Positions 50,124 through 62,355 of a stretch of DNA of 64,000 bases are shown piece after piece. A program made the translations under genes and the position numbers. The stretch covers positions 333,635 through 397,634 of the forward strand of contig CAJJDN010000086.1 in the NCBI GenBank assembly GCA_905182985.1. Reading direction: 5' to 3'. The stretch is from Paramecium sonneborni. Its lineage: Eukaryota; Ciliophora; Oligohymenophorea; Peniculida; Parameciidae. How positions within the stretch are numbered: position 1 is the first letter of the stretch; every line of letters starts with the position of its first letter. Below the pieces are notes generated by a model. It searched no databases and was not told the DNA's origin. It was given only the letters and a program-made list of their open reading frames with translations.

Positions 50124-51268
50124 AAAAATAATTTCACTATTTAAAATAAAATTTATAAAATGAGTAATTCATAAAATAAATCAAAATAATCAGAGTAAAC
50201 TCAAACTATTGATTATTATTAATAATTAAATGAAAATCCAGCTTAAATTATCTATAATGTATCCTTATTAGAAAGGACTATATTTTAATTACTAAAAAAA
50301 TATCCAGAAGTATTCACTTACAATTAATAATAAATATATGATGGCAAAAGCAATGGTGCTAATTTTATTTTAGAAAATGGATTGTTATTAGGTAAAGGAG
50401 CTTATGGTAATGTATACTAAACAGTAAATCCAAATACTAATTTATAAGCTGCTTTAAAGGTATAAGAGAATTGTGATTTTGATGAAGTAATTTCATAAGC
50501 AGAAGAATTTAAAATATAAAAGTAGATTGCTATACATTATCCAGAATGTATCATCTAAATATAAAATAAAATTGTAATTAGTTTAAAATATATGAATACT
50601 TATCGTATGTATGCTTATTTAGATTTAGGAATGGGAAATTTAAAAGAATATTAAATTAAATTTTAGAAATTTACTGATTAACAATTGAATAATATGTTTG
50701 ATTGTATTTTAGATAGTATTATTAAAATTCATTCACTAAAAATTGCACATGGTGATATTAAATTGGAAAATATTATAAATACATAATAAAATGGTTGGGT
50801 TTTAGCTGATTTTGGATGTGCAATTTAATATACAACACCTTATGGTGAATATCCTATTGTTGGAACTAGAGCTTATATGCAAAAATAAATAAGAGAAGCT
50901 TTAAAACATAACTTAAAATTATTTAAAATGAATTTATTTAAAAAAGATATCTATGCATTTTAATTAACTATGCTTTAGATACTTTATCCTGAAGATAATA
51001 TTATAAGTTTATAATAAATTTTAGATAAATAATAAAGGATACATCCAAAAATAGATTAATTATATAATAAAGATTATTTCCAAATAAAAATGTAATTTTA
51101 ATAAAAAAAATTCATTAGAACCTCATTAATTTAAGAATCAATTTAAAGTATCAATGACATAAAAATGAAATTGGAAAATAATTACAAACTTAGTTTCTAT
51201 TATAAAGTATATCAAGATTCATTAAATTTACCTTATAATAAAGATATGATATTTTGGACTTAAACTTT
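50124..51268 (+). repeat. Contig overlap: truncated copy of the kinase gene
   Basis: The 1145 bp appear identical to 51270-52414 (offset 1146) and end at the n at 51269. They include an ATG at 50160 and 369 kinase codons. Contig-end artefact; collapse with the full copy. Confidence 0.9.
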
Positions 51269-51305
51269 NAAAAATAATTTCACTATTTAAAATAAAATTT
51301 ATAAA

Positions 51306-54032
51306 ATGAGTAATTCATAAAATAAATCAAAATAATCAGAGTAAACTCAAACTATTGATTATTATTAATAATTAAATGAAAATCCAGCTTAAATTATCTA
51401 TAATGTATCCTTATTAGAAAGGACTATATTTTAATTACTAAAAAAATATCCAGAAGTATTCACTTACAATTAATAATAAATATATGATGGCAAAAGCAAT
51501 GGTGCTAATTTTATTTTAGAAAATGGATTGTTATTAGGTAAAGGAGCTTATGGTAATGTATACTAAACAGTAAATCCAAATACTAATTTATAAGCTGCTT
51601 TAAAGGTATAAGAGAATTGTGATTTTGATGAAGTAATTTCATAAGCAGAAGAATTTAAAATATAAAAGTAGATTGCTATACATTATCCAGAATGTATCAT
51701 CTAAATATAAAATAAAATTGTAATTAGTTTAAAATATATGAATACTTATCGTATGTATGCTTATTTAGATTTAGGAATGGGAAATTTAAAAGAATATTAA
51801 ATTAAATTTTAGAAATTTACTGATTAACAATTGAATAATATGTTTGATTGTATTTTAGATAGTATTATTAAAATTCATTCACTAAAAATTGCACATGGTG
51901 ATATTAAATTGGAAAATATTATAAATACATAATAAAATGGTTGGGTTTTAGCTGATTTTGGATGTGCAATTTAATATACAACACCTTATGGTGAATATCC
52001 TATTGTTGGAACTAGAGCTTATATGCAAAAATAAATAAGAGAAGCTTTAAAACATAACTTAAAATTATTTAAAATGAATTTATTTAAAAAAGATATCTAT
52101 GCATTTTAATTAACTATGCTTTAGATACTTTATCCTGAAGATAATATTATAAGTTTATAATAAATTTTAGATAAATAATAAAGGATACATCCAAAAATAG
52201 ATTAATTATATAATAAAGATTATTTCCAAATAAAAATGTAATTTTAATAAAAAAAATTCATTAGAACCTCATTAATTTAAGAATCAATTTAAAGTATCAA
52301 TGACATAAAAATGAAATTGGAAAATAATTACAAACTTAGTTTCTATTATAAAGTATATCAAGATTCATTAAATTTACCTTATAATAAAGATATGATATTT
52401 TGGACTTAAACTTTGTTAAATTCAGCTATTTAAGATTTTTCTGATGAGAAAGAAAGAATAAAACAAATTATGATTTTGGATACCTTTGTCGATAAATATT
52501 CTAATCGTACATCAGCCTTAGAGATTTTTGAAGAGATTTAATTTGAAGATTTGACAAAATTTGAATATGATTTATATTATGATGTTTTTGAAAAGAAAGG
52601 CTAGAAAATGCTTTAATTGATGCTTTGTCAAGGATATTAAGCAATTTTAGAGGAATAAAATAGCAATTTAAAGTTTCAGGAAGCAGAATTACTTTACATC
52701 ATTGGTTAATGGGATTAAGCTAAAGTAGTTATAAATAGTATTCAAAATGAATTAGAATTAGAGAATGATGAAATTTTACTTAAATTTATATGTTTAAAAG
52801 CTCGATTAAATGATTAATGGATAAATACTAGAGAAGATATTATTCCATATTTAATTAATTATAAAGATATGTATTAAATCTTAATTGAATGGAAATTCAT
52901 ATTAATAGATTCAATTTGGTTAAACAAATCTAAAAATATTTTAAATACTACTTATCATAGAAACTAAAATTAATTTTTTGATGGACTAATTTCATTTGGA
53001 AATTTAAAAGTAGAAAATTAGTAAAAACCTATTAAATTAGATTTTTAATAATATATCAAAACATTTTATATAGATTCAGAAAAAGTAATCTATGAAAGTG
53101 GTAGTAATATTATTAAATAAATGTAACAGTTCGATTATGATAAATATGCTATATTTTATTAAGGTTGGATATATTGTGAAATATTATAGTATCATAATAT
53201 ATATCAATCTTTTATCGAAGAATTTTTAGAATTTATTGAGTAAAATCTTGAAGGTTATAATTTTAATTGGGTTATTTATGATTGTTATGCACTATTTTTA
53301 ATACATAATAAAGATTTTATAAAAGCTAAACAATATTTATAGAAAGCAATGAAGTTAGTATAAAATGATTATATATATCATTAATTTACACTTTAGCATC
53401 ATTTATTTTAATTGCAAATCTAAGAAAAAAATTTTGAATGTGTTGATACTTTTATTACAATCATCAATTTTATAAAGTAAATGCCTAATTCTAAATTTAC
53501 TTAATATTTATTTGCAAGTTTATTATAAGAAATGATTTATATGTGCAATTTACATGAATAATTAAATTTAAGAGATTTTTTAAATTAAGCAGTTTAAATT
53601 TTAAAATCCTAATTAAATGGGGTTAAAGTTATCTAAATCCTCAACTATATGAGTCTAAAAGAGGAAGCTATTGAAAACAACAATTTTTTTTCTCTTAAAT
53701 CTGCAATGTGGCAATCCTTACCAGAATTACTTGAAATATCAGGAGATGAATATGAAGAGGAAGTCCTTATTGGTTTACATTAGTTATTTGTGCTATTAGA
53801 ATTATTGAAATTATAATTAAAAGATGAAACAAGGTATACATCAAGATGGATCTAATCTATGATAATATTTAATTAAATAGGATTTAATATTCAGAAGTTT
53901 CCTAAGCAAATTGTAAACGTAGTTCCATGTCTTTATGCACGTTCATGTCATAGATAAGGCGACGAAAGAAAATTGGATGAAGCAAAAGAGTTATATATGT
54001 TTCAACTTAAAAATCTTAGTTGGTTTTATTGA
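51306..54032 (+). CDS. Divergent protein kinase fused to long helical (TPR-like) C-terminal region
   Basis: Intronless, exactly 909 codons. An N-terminal Gln-rich segment precedes a kinase domain with a Gly-rich loop GKGAYGNVYQ (residue 78), the Lys strand AALKVQ (about residue 99), a catalytic loop HGDIKLENI (residue 197) and the DFG motif in LADFGCAI (residue 217). It then has GTRAYM in place of a standard APE. All catalytic Lys/Asp/Asn/Asp residues are present, but the HRD Arg is Gly. The following 550 residues are helical repeats (for example YHQFTLQHHLFQLQIQEKN, ARSCHRQGDERKLDEAKELY) that look like a TPR-type solenoid. It should be an active Ser/Thr kinase with a protein-binding tail; pathway unknown. 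Confidence 0.8.
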
Positions 54033-54659
54033 ACTACATTTAATTTATAGATATAGATATAATTATAAGTATTTTAAAATTAGTTTGTCGTTTCAATGTT
54101 TTGTAAATTATAAATAAGCAGAGGTACAAGATATTATGAGATAATTATAAGAATAACTAGAGTAAAACTTATATTAAAATATATTAAAGATTATATTGAC
54201 AGTAAAACATTTAAGCTTTCAGTTTTGTAATTTGTATTGCTTCAATAGATTATAAAAGAAATTATGGAAATCTTGATTGAGTACATGATAATAAAGAAAG
54301 ATTATTCTATTGATGGCATATGAAAACTATCACAAAAATGATCCAGATCCAGAAATCAATTTGATTAAAGAAGTAGGTTGTAATATCATGAAAGGAAGAC
54401 AAATATAAAAAAAAAACTTGTCTTTCCAGAGTGATAATTAAAAAAACAATTCAAAGAATTTTATATGATAAAACAAAAATGTCATTTTTTCTATTATATA
54501 TTCAAATAATGTCGAATTTTACTTTTTTTCATCATCTAAAACTGAATAAATTATGATTAAATTTTTTTATAATAACAATTTTTATAACATAGAAATTCTA
54601 TAATAGTTTAAATTAAATTCAATTCCAAATTATTTATGAGAAAATAATTATTTTAACTT
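54033..54659. other. Intergenic region with a short ORF
   Basis: About 630 bp between the kinase and SecA-like genes. A 51-codon frame at 54313-54468 (MAYENYHKNDPDPEINLIKE) looks mildly coding. No other structure seen. Confidence 0.4.
54313..54468 (+). CDS. Short hypothetical ORF, 51 residues
   Basis: Begins MAYENYHKNDPDPEIN and ends at TGA 54466-54468. Hydrophilic. No family. It may be a remnant of a longer gene, since the flanking frames contain further coding-like pieces with TGA stops. Confidence 0.25.
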
Positions 54660-57600
54660 ATGCAAAGAATAATTGAGAATACAAATCGGTCTGATCAAGA
54701 GTAAAACATCTAACTAGTTAATGAGTAGAAGATGTAACTTCTTAACGAGTATAATAATTGGAATGAACAAATTTAAGATTTATTTACAGAATTTAATGCT
54801 TTAAATATTAGACCGAATTAAGATTTATAGTAATTATTTATCTAACTATATAACGATTTCTATAATCTATAAATTCTTTAATAAGTACTCTAATAAGATC
54901 TCTTATAAGATTTCTAATAAGTTCCCTAATAAAATTTCTAATAAGATCTCTTAAAAGATTTCTAATAAGTTCCCTAATAAAATTTCTAATAAGATCTCTT
55001 ATAAGATTTCTAATAAGTTCCCTAATAAAATTCACAAAATAATGTCTATATAATTATAAAACAAATTATAGAATAAAATATCCTATAAATTATAGAATAA
55101 AACAAGAAATATGTCATATAACAAAATATCCAATCAAATTTGTAATAATAAAATGAATAATAAGATGTCCAATAAAATTAATCAAATGTAATTGATTTTA
55201 AATAATCACCATTATTAGAATATGGAGATTTACTTTATTTATGTATAAAAGTCAAAGAACATTTTTCTTATTATCCAAGACCAGTTTAGTTATTATCGGT
55301 AATAGAATTATATAATCATAATAATAAGAAGGGACGTTTAGCTTAGATTTATACAGGAGAAGGGAAAACGTTAATAGTTGCGATGTTGGCTGTATTATTA
55401 TGTAAAAAGAAAAAGACAAATGTTGACATTGTAACAAGTTCTCCAGTGTTGGCAATAAGAGATGCTGAAGAATTAAGTCCTTTTTATAAATTATTTTAAT
55501 TATCTGTCTCTCATAATATATCTGAATCAAATTAGAGAGAGAAAAAGCTTCCATGTTATGATTGTCAAATTATATATGGAGATACTCATAGTTTCTAAGC
55601 AGATATATTAAGACATGAATATTCAGAATTAGGAACGATGGGTAATAGATAATAAGGATATGTTATTGTTGATGAAGTTGATTCCATGCTTATTGACGGT
55701 AATAATAATAAGACAATACTAACTTCTCCTATTCCAGGAATGCTTGATTTAAGCAAAGTTCTTGGATTGATATGGGATGAAATTTGTAAAGTAGAGCCAA
55801 ACCTCTTGACTAATAAAAAAGTTTGGATTCGATCCAGAGGGTATGATGGCAATTTAGTTGTTGACCTAGACGAATATATTGAAAAAACACTAAATAATTA
55901 GTTAAGAGATACTTTAAAAAATTTTATCCCCTAGTTTCGTTTAAATTATATCAGCTTTATGAAAAGATATTGGATTGAGAGTGCTATTTAAGCAAAGTTT
56001 AATCTTCATGAAGGTGTAAATTACAAAATTGATAATGATAATATTAGAATAGTTGATTATCAAAATACAGGAGTTGTACATAAGGAAAATATGCAATGGG
56101 AAAAAGGTTTACATCAATTTCTTTAAATGAAACATAAGGTTTCTATAACTCCATTAAGAATCAGCACTAATTATTTATCCAACATTAGTTACTTTAAAAG
56201 ATATAAAAGTTAACTTTTAGGTCTTACAGGTACTTTGGGTTCTAAAAATACCTAACAATTATTAGATAAATAGTACAATTTAGACTTTTTATTTATGCCT
56301 CCTTATAAAAAAAGTCTTTTATAGAAATGGCCTGGAATAGCAAGTAATAGTGAAGAGGATTGGTTAGATGAGATTTCAAAGGTAGTTTAATAATAAATAA
56401 ACAGAAAAAGAGCAGTTCTTATAATAAATCAAACCATAAATGATGTGAGTAAAATTCATTAACATTTATAAAAATCTAATCTTAATTCAATTACTTATGT
56501 TGATGATAGTTAAGAAATAAGTAGAAAGATTGAGCCTAAAACAATTATTATAGCAACAAATTTGGCTGGGAGAGGAACAGATTTAACTACAAATGAAGAA
56601 TTGGAAACAAATGGTGGTCTTCATGTGATCATGTCGTTTTTACCTAGAAATATTAGAATCTAATGTTAAGGATTTGGAAGAACTGCAAGATAAGGTAAGA
56701 AAGGTACAGCTTAGTTGATTGTAAACTATAAGAAAAATTTATATTGTGGGTCTATGTAAGAAATAGAAACAATGTAAGATGCTATAAATTATTTTGAAAC
56801 TCATTCAAAATAATAAATCTAAACTACATTTGATGTTTTAAACTTCTTTAGAGATCTAAATGAGTAAGACTATATAAATGAAATTGAGAAGGATATGGAG
56901 AAATTATTGAATGAAGACAAATGCTTTTAAAAATTTTGTCAGATTGCAAAGAGAATGGTTAATTATGATATAAAAAAAAACAATGCCGAATTTAAAGCTT
57001 TGGAAGAGAAATGGGGTCTGTATTTAGAACAATTCCAAGATGTAGGATTGAATGAAAATGATATAGAACAATTATTGAAATCAGAAGAACAATAAAATTA
57101 TAAGTATTTAATATTGTCAGGGCTATAACATGATGATTTAAGCATAATAAATAAAGCAGCTTAAATAGAGAATAATGATTTCTCAGTATAATATTATAAA
57201 GGATTGTATGAAATAAAAGGCAGAAATTATCAAGAAGGATTAAATTCATTGAATAAAGCAAAACAGCTAGTGTTAAATAAAATAGAGGATGAGAAGGGAT
57301 TTTCTACAGTATCTAAAATGAATAGAATTCAAGTAGATTAATTTTAAGATAATATAAAATTGCCTAATGTTTAAATTTCAGATACCTAGATAGACTATTA
57401 AAATTTAGTGTTACCTAATTTAGATTTAAATAGATAAGCATAAATGGAGAACGTTCCAGCCATTCAATTTGGGCTTAAATAATAAGATTTTCTTGACTTA
57501 AAAATAAATAATCAAATAAAGGTGTATGAAAAACTTATAAANTACAATTTAGACTTTTTATTTATGCCTCCTTATAAAAAAAGTCTTTTATAGAAATGGC

Positions 57601-60521
57601 CTGGAATAGCAAGTAATAGTGAAGAGGATTGGTTAGATGAGATTTCAAAGGTAGTTTAATAATAAATAAACAGAAAAAGAGCAGTTCTTATAATAAATCA
57701 AACCATAAATGATGTGAGTAAAATTCATTAACATTTATAAAAATCTAATCTTAATTCAATTACTTATGTTGATGATAGTTAAGAAATAAGTAGAAAGATT
57801 GAGCCTAAAACAATTATTATAGCAACAAATTTGGCTGGGAGAGGAACAGATTTAACTACAAATGAAGAATTGGAAACAAATGGTGGTCTTCATGTGATCA
57901 TGTCGTTTTTACCTAGAAATATTAGAATCTAATGTTAAGGATTTGGAAGAACTGCAAGATAAGGTAAGAAAGGTACAGCTTAGTTGATTGTAAACTATAA
58001 GAAAAATTTATATTGTGGGTCTATGTAAGAAATAGAAACAATGTAAGATGCTATAAATTATTTTGAAACTCATTCAAAATAATAAATCTAAACTACATTT
58101 GATGTTTTAAACTTCTTTAGAGATCTAAATGAGTAAGACTATATAAATGAAATTGAGAAGGATATGGAGAAATTATTGAATGAAGACAAATGCTTTTAAA
58201 AATTTTGTCAGATTGCAAAGAGAATGGTTAATTATGATATAAAAAAAAACAATGCCGAATTTAAAGCTTTGGAAGAGAAATGGGGTCTGTATTTAGAACA
58301 ATTCCAAGATGTAGGATTGAATGAAAATGATATAGAACAATTATTGAAATCAGAAGAACAATAAAATTATAAGTATTTAATATTGTCAGGGCTATAACAT
58401 GATGATTTAAGCATAATAAATAAAGCAGCTTAAATAGAGAATAATGATTTCTCAGTATAATATTATAAAGGATTGTATGAAATAAAAGGCAGAAATTATC
58501 AAGAAGGATTAAATTCATTGAATAAAGCAAAACAGCTAGTGTTAAATAAAATAGAGGATGAGAAGGGATTTTCTACAGTATCTAAAATGAATAGAATTCA
58601 AGTAGATTAATTTTAAGATAATATAAAATTGCCTAATGTTTAAATTTCAGATACCTAGATAGACTATTAAAATTTAGTGTTACCTAATTTAGATTTAAAT
58701 AGATAAGCATAAATGGAGAACGTTCCAGCCATTCAATTTGGGCTTAAATAATAAGATTTTCTTGACTTAAAAATAAATAATCAAATAAAGGTGTATGAAA
58801 AACTTATAAATAATATTGATGAAATTGCAAATACAGTAAAAAACTTCAACCCAAATGAAGAAGAACTTTAATTAACTTGGTAGAATGTAATAGAGTAACA
58901 AGAAAAAGGTAATGTTGATTAATAGCAAAATATTAAAGATTAAGAGGAAGTTATACAAGATGGGCCTTTACCTATCCTTGGTAAACTGATCAAACTAAAA
59001 AAAGAGAAAAAGAAAAGAAAATGGTGGAAATATATTGCAATGTTTTTGATAGGATTGGGTCAATTTTTAATTGGATGTGCAATATGTTCATTTACTTGTG
59101 GATTAGCGATGCCTATAGGAACAACTTTAATAACTTCAGGAATTTCAGATATGATATCAGCAGTAACTGCTGCTTGGTAAGGAATAGATATTGATTGGGG
59201 ATCCTGGGGAAAAAAAAAGGTGATTACAATAGCAGCTACTTTGGCTCTAGCTGGACCTGCTGCTATTGAAGAAGTTTTTACACTTGGAGGTTAGGCATGG
59301 AATTCATTAGAGAAAATTGGAATCAATTAATTTTTAAAATAAATTCCTAAGGTTACAGCTGAAGGACTTGCAAAAGCCGGGTACTGGTTAACAGATTTAT
59401 CAAAAAGTTATATCTTAGCTTAATATGATACATTGAAGTTAATATCACAATTTGCTTAAAGTACTAATAATAATTAAACAATTCTCACTTAAGCAAAATC
59501 AATTATTTAAGACTAAGTAAATAAAGGAAAAATCTCTTCTAAAACTGCTACAGATATCTAAGATATGGTTAATTAAAGCTTTGGATAATCTTAGAAAAGT
59601 TCAAATGCATTGAAGAATACCTTTTGCTAAAATTCTTAAAAATATATTCGCTTCAAAATGGCTGAATGTAAATCAGAGGAAAATTCTTCTCAAATTAAAG
59701 ATAACATGATCTAAATTTGTACAAGAGAAGGCAATAAATTATATAGTAATGTAAAAGATGATATTGTAAACTTTGATAATTATAAGTAGACTCTTGAAAA
59801 TGACTTAAACTATTGTTCATAAATAATTAAGGATATTTATTCAAAAGACTTAGAAATACAAAAATAAATTATCACACTTGATCTTTATTATGAAAGAATG
59901 TGTAATCAAAATAAAGTATCAGAAGCAATAAACAATAAAACCATATAATGGGTTATAAGTTAGAACTTCAGTGCTAATGATAAGTCTTTTTAAAGGGAAT
60001 GTAGGAATCTTTAATTAACTGATCCATAATCAATTAAAAAATTTTATGATGAATAAATTAGACCCCCGATTTACCAATTTTGCATTGATACAATTATATA
60101 ATCAAATTATTCAGAACCATTAGAAATTATATTCCAAAAAGAGTATTAAAATCTACAAGATCCCAATTTATAGTAAATGAGATAATTTGACTCTAAATAG
60201 TTTGCAAAAAGTATGGCAAGCCACATGAATGAAAAAAAGATGATCAATATGGATGGAATAACCTTATCTCAATCATTCGAAGAAGAGTTTAATCGATATT
60301 TGAATGGCTAAAATTATGATAATATCATTAAATAAAATATTTAATAAGCTTTGAAAAATAGCCATCTTTTCATTAAAGATTATTAATTAAAATCGAAAAA
60401 AATTCTATCATCGAAATTATCATTAGTCCTACAAGTTTAAATGATTGATGAAATGTAAAAATACATATTTGAATAAAAATTGTAGGCTGCTGATAACTAA
60501 ATCATGAGAAAAATGAATTGA
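54660..60521 (+). CDS. SecA-like DEAD/helicase-motor ATPase with Q-rich repeats and hydrophobic C-terminal module
   Basis: Intronless. Removing the 1269-nt duplication leaves 1531 codons. Residues 60-125 are a Gln-rich repeat of 16 residues. The motor follows with SecA-type motifs: Walker A QIYTGEGKT (residue 229), Walker B VIVDEVDSMLID (residue 338), GLTGTLG (521), ATNLAGRGTDL (632), GGLHVI and a GFGRTARQG finger (about 670). A helical/TPR-like region follows. Around merged residues 1035-1085 a hydrophobic stretch (FLIGLGQFLIGCAICSFTCG, LITSGISDMISAVTAA) is followed by a long charged helical tail ending QIMRKMN. TAA/TAG as Gln throughout proves it is nuclear ciliate DNA, not contamination. 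Bacterial SecA drives protein export; the role here is unknown, and without plastids an export role is unexpected. Confidence 0.85.
54892..55027 (+). repeat. 48-bp in-frame tandem repeats, about 2.8 copies
   Basis: Units begin at 54892, 54940 and 54988. Each is two related 24-bp halves, coding for QQDLLQDF and QQVPQQNF-like octapeptides, with one or two base changes. They lie inside the SecA-like reading frame, directly upstream of the motor domain. Confidence 0.9.
56274..57541 (+). repeat. Contig overlap within the SecA-like gene, copy 1
   Basis: The 1268 bp appear identical to 57543-58810 (offset 1269) and end at the n at 57542. The offset is a multiple of three, so the false duplication keeps the frame and would add 423 residues to a naive translation, including a second GRGTDL motif. 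Confidence 0.9.
57543..58810 (+). repeat. Contig overlap within the SecA-like gene, copy 2
   Basis: Second copy of 56274-57541, continuing into the true 3' part of the gene. Confidence 0.9.
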
Positions 60522-60712
60522 GTTCAATAATAACCTTTATAAATATCTATTCATAGAAAACTTTTTTTTCAAATCAATATTATTAATTACATATGTAAAA
60601 TGATCTAACAATAAATCTTCATGCCAAAATTTCAAGAACTCTTACTTCTAGACTGAAATAAATATAATCAATTTTGTAACTAAAGACTCTTAAACTTGAC
60701 TTATTGGATATC

Positions 60713-62354
60713 GATTATTTTTAATTTTATAATGGTTTTTTTGAACTTTCCTTAGTATTTATTTAGAAGACTAAGAAATCCAAAAATAAATTATCTACCT
60801 TGATCTTTATTTTGAAGAATATGCAATTCTAATAAAGTATCAGAAGCAATACAGAATTAAATCATATAATGAGTTATATGTTAGAATTTCAGTGTGAATG
60901 TAGAAAATTTTAATTTACCGATCTAGAATCTATAAAATAATTAAACGTAGTTCCATCTTATTAACCTTAAGAAATGAGAATATAAGGATTAATCAATATA
61001 ATAATAAATAAATGTTCATCTGTAGCCTCCAGCAAATGCTATTTCAAGTTTCCAAAAAATAAATTTTTATTGTTTAATATTTATGAAAGATTTGATTCGC
61101 TTTTTTAGAGAGTTTTTTTTAAATGATTTAGAAAATCCTTAAATATTATAACGATATAATGATAATAAAAAGTATAATGTGTCATTTAAAAGTTTCATTC
61201 TTTTATAAATTTAGATTAATTTATTTAAAATTTCATAATAAATCAAAGTGTTAATAATTAAAACTTTAGATGAATGAAAAATGACTAAAAATTCAAGAAA
61301 CATATCCGTTTTTCATTACATTACTTTTTAAATCTTTATCATTTTAAAAACAGTATTCTCGAAGTTAATGCGAAAAAATTATCCATTTCAATTGTGTGAT
61401 ATAATAGACAATATTTAATATTGAATTTTTACAATTAAAGAGATATCTTTCATGAAATTAATGCGAATCGACCAATCCTTAACACGTCCTAGGTCTTTTG
61501 ATTGCAAAACTTACAGTTTAGCTGAAGATTTAATATACATTTAAATAGATATAATTGTAGATCTGAGATAAAAAATAACTGGTGAATTCAACAAAGTTGC
61601 TAAGTATTTTTACGTGATGCATACCACTCGTTTTAGTAAAGGATGATGGGTACTATTTTGAATTAGTTACAGTTTATATCATCAAATCATAAGATAATCC
61701 CATGAATTCTATGAAAGTTATAGCAGCAGATAAATCCATGTTAGGAAGTCTAAGAGTAGAAATGATATTAAAATCTTCGGTAGAGAAAATGCTAAATAAA
61801 AGTATATGTGTTTAACAGAATCGTTAGTATTATCATCTATTTTGTTTACTATTACTAAATTTTATCAACTATCCAACTCGATAAATTGACTTAAAAAAGT
61901 AATTTATTTATTTAAAGAGATATTATTAATATATGAGATCACATTTATCTGTTCTAATTAATATTAAAATCAAGTATAAACTGATAATAAATTTTTTGGA
62001 TAACTTAATATTAAATAATTAAAATGCTTAATCCTTGGAAAAATAAGACTTTGAGAGCTAACTAAAAATAGGTCATTATAAATCAAATTAATGTTTAATT
62101 TAATTCAATATTTCTATTTAACTTTTATTTAAGATTCTTCGTAGATTCAATAAAAATATTTAGTGAAGCATCACTTAAATTATTTTGAATTATATTCTAC
62201 TTTTTTTTAATTGTTATATTTAATTCCCTCATTCATTAATTATTACATACTTTCTGTGGAATAAATTAAATATTTATCTTTATCAAATTAAAAAATATGA
62301 AAAATGTCTTCCATTTTTTTTAAATGAATGAGCTATTTTTTATATTAATTAATA
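60713..62354. repeat. Contig overlap, copy 1 (right end)
   Basis: The 1642 bp appear identical to 62356-63997 (offset 1643), separated by the n at 62355. It contains the SecA-like remnant. Confidence 0.9.
60765..60960 (+). pseudogene. Decayed fragment of the SecA-like 3' region
   Basis: The DNA from about 60772 to 60900 is clearly related to 59845-59975 inside the SecA-like gene. Shared blocks include ccaaaaataaattat, cttgatctttatt and aataaagtatcagaagcaat. Scattered substitutions, small deletions and in-frame TGA codons show it is not functional. It is probably the remnant of an older tandem copy. Confidence 0.7.
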
Positions 62355-62355
62355 N

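Larger units (their letters stand above)
60522..62354. other. Gene-poor AT-rich region
   Basis: Apart from the SecA-like remnant I see no ORF with coding character, no tRNA and no telomeric repeat. TGA is frequent in all frames. Confidence 0.5.

Noticed and set aside
54892..55027. A CRISPR-like array
   Set aside because: The units are in-frame coding repeats without spacers, and the organism is a ciliate.
54838..55035. A minus-strand repeat protein of I-R-x-L-I-R units
   Set aside because: It is the reverse-strand shadow of the Gln-rich 48-bp repeats in the SecA-like gene.
54660..60521. Bacterial contamination carrying secA
   Set aside because: Numerous in-frame TAA and TAG codons, Gln-rich repeats and AT content equal to the neighbours show it is native ciliate DNA.
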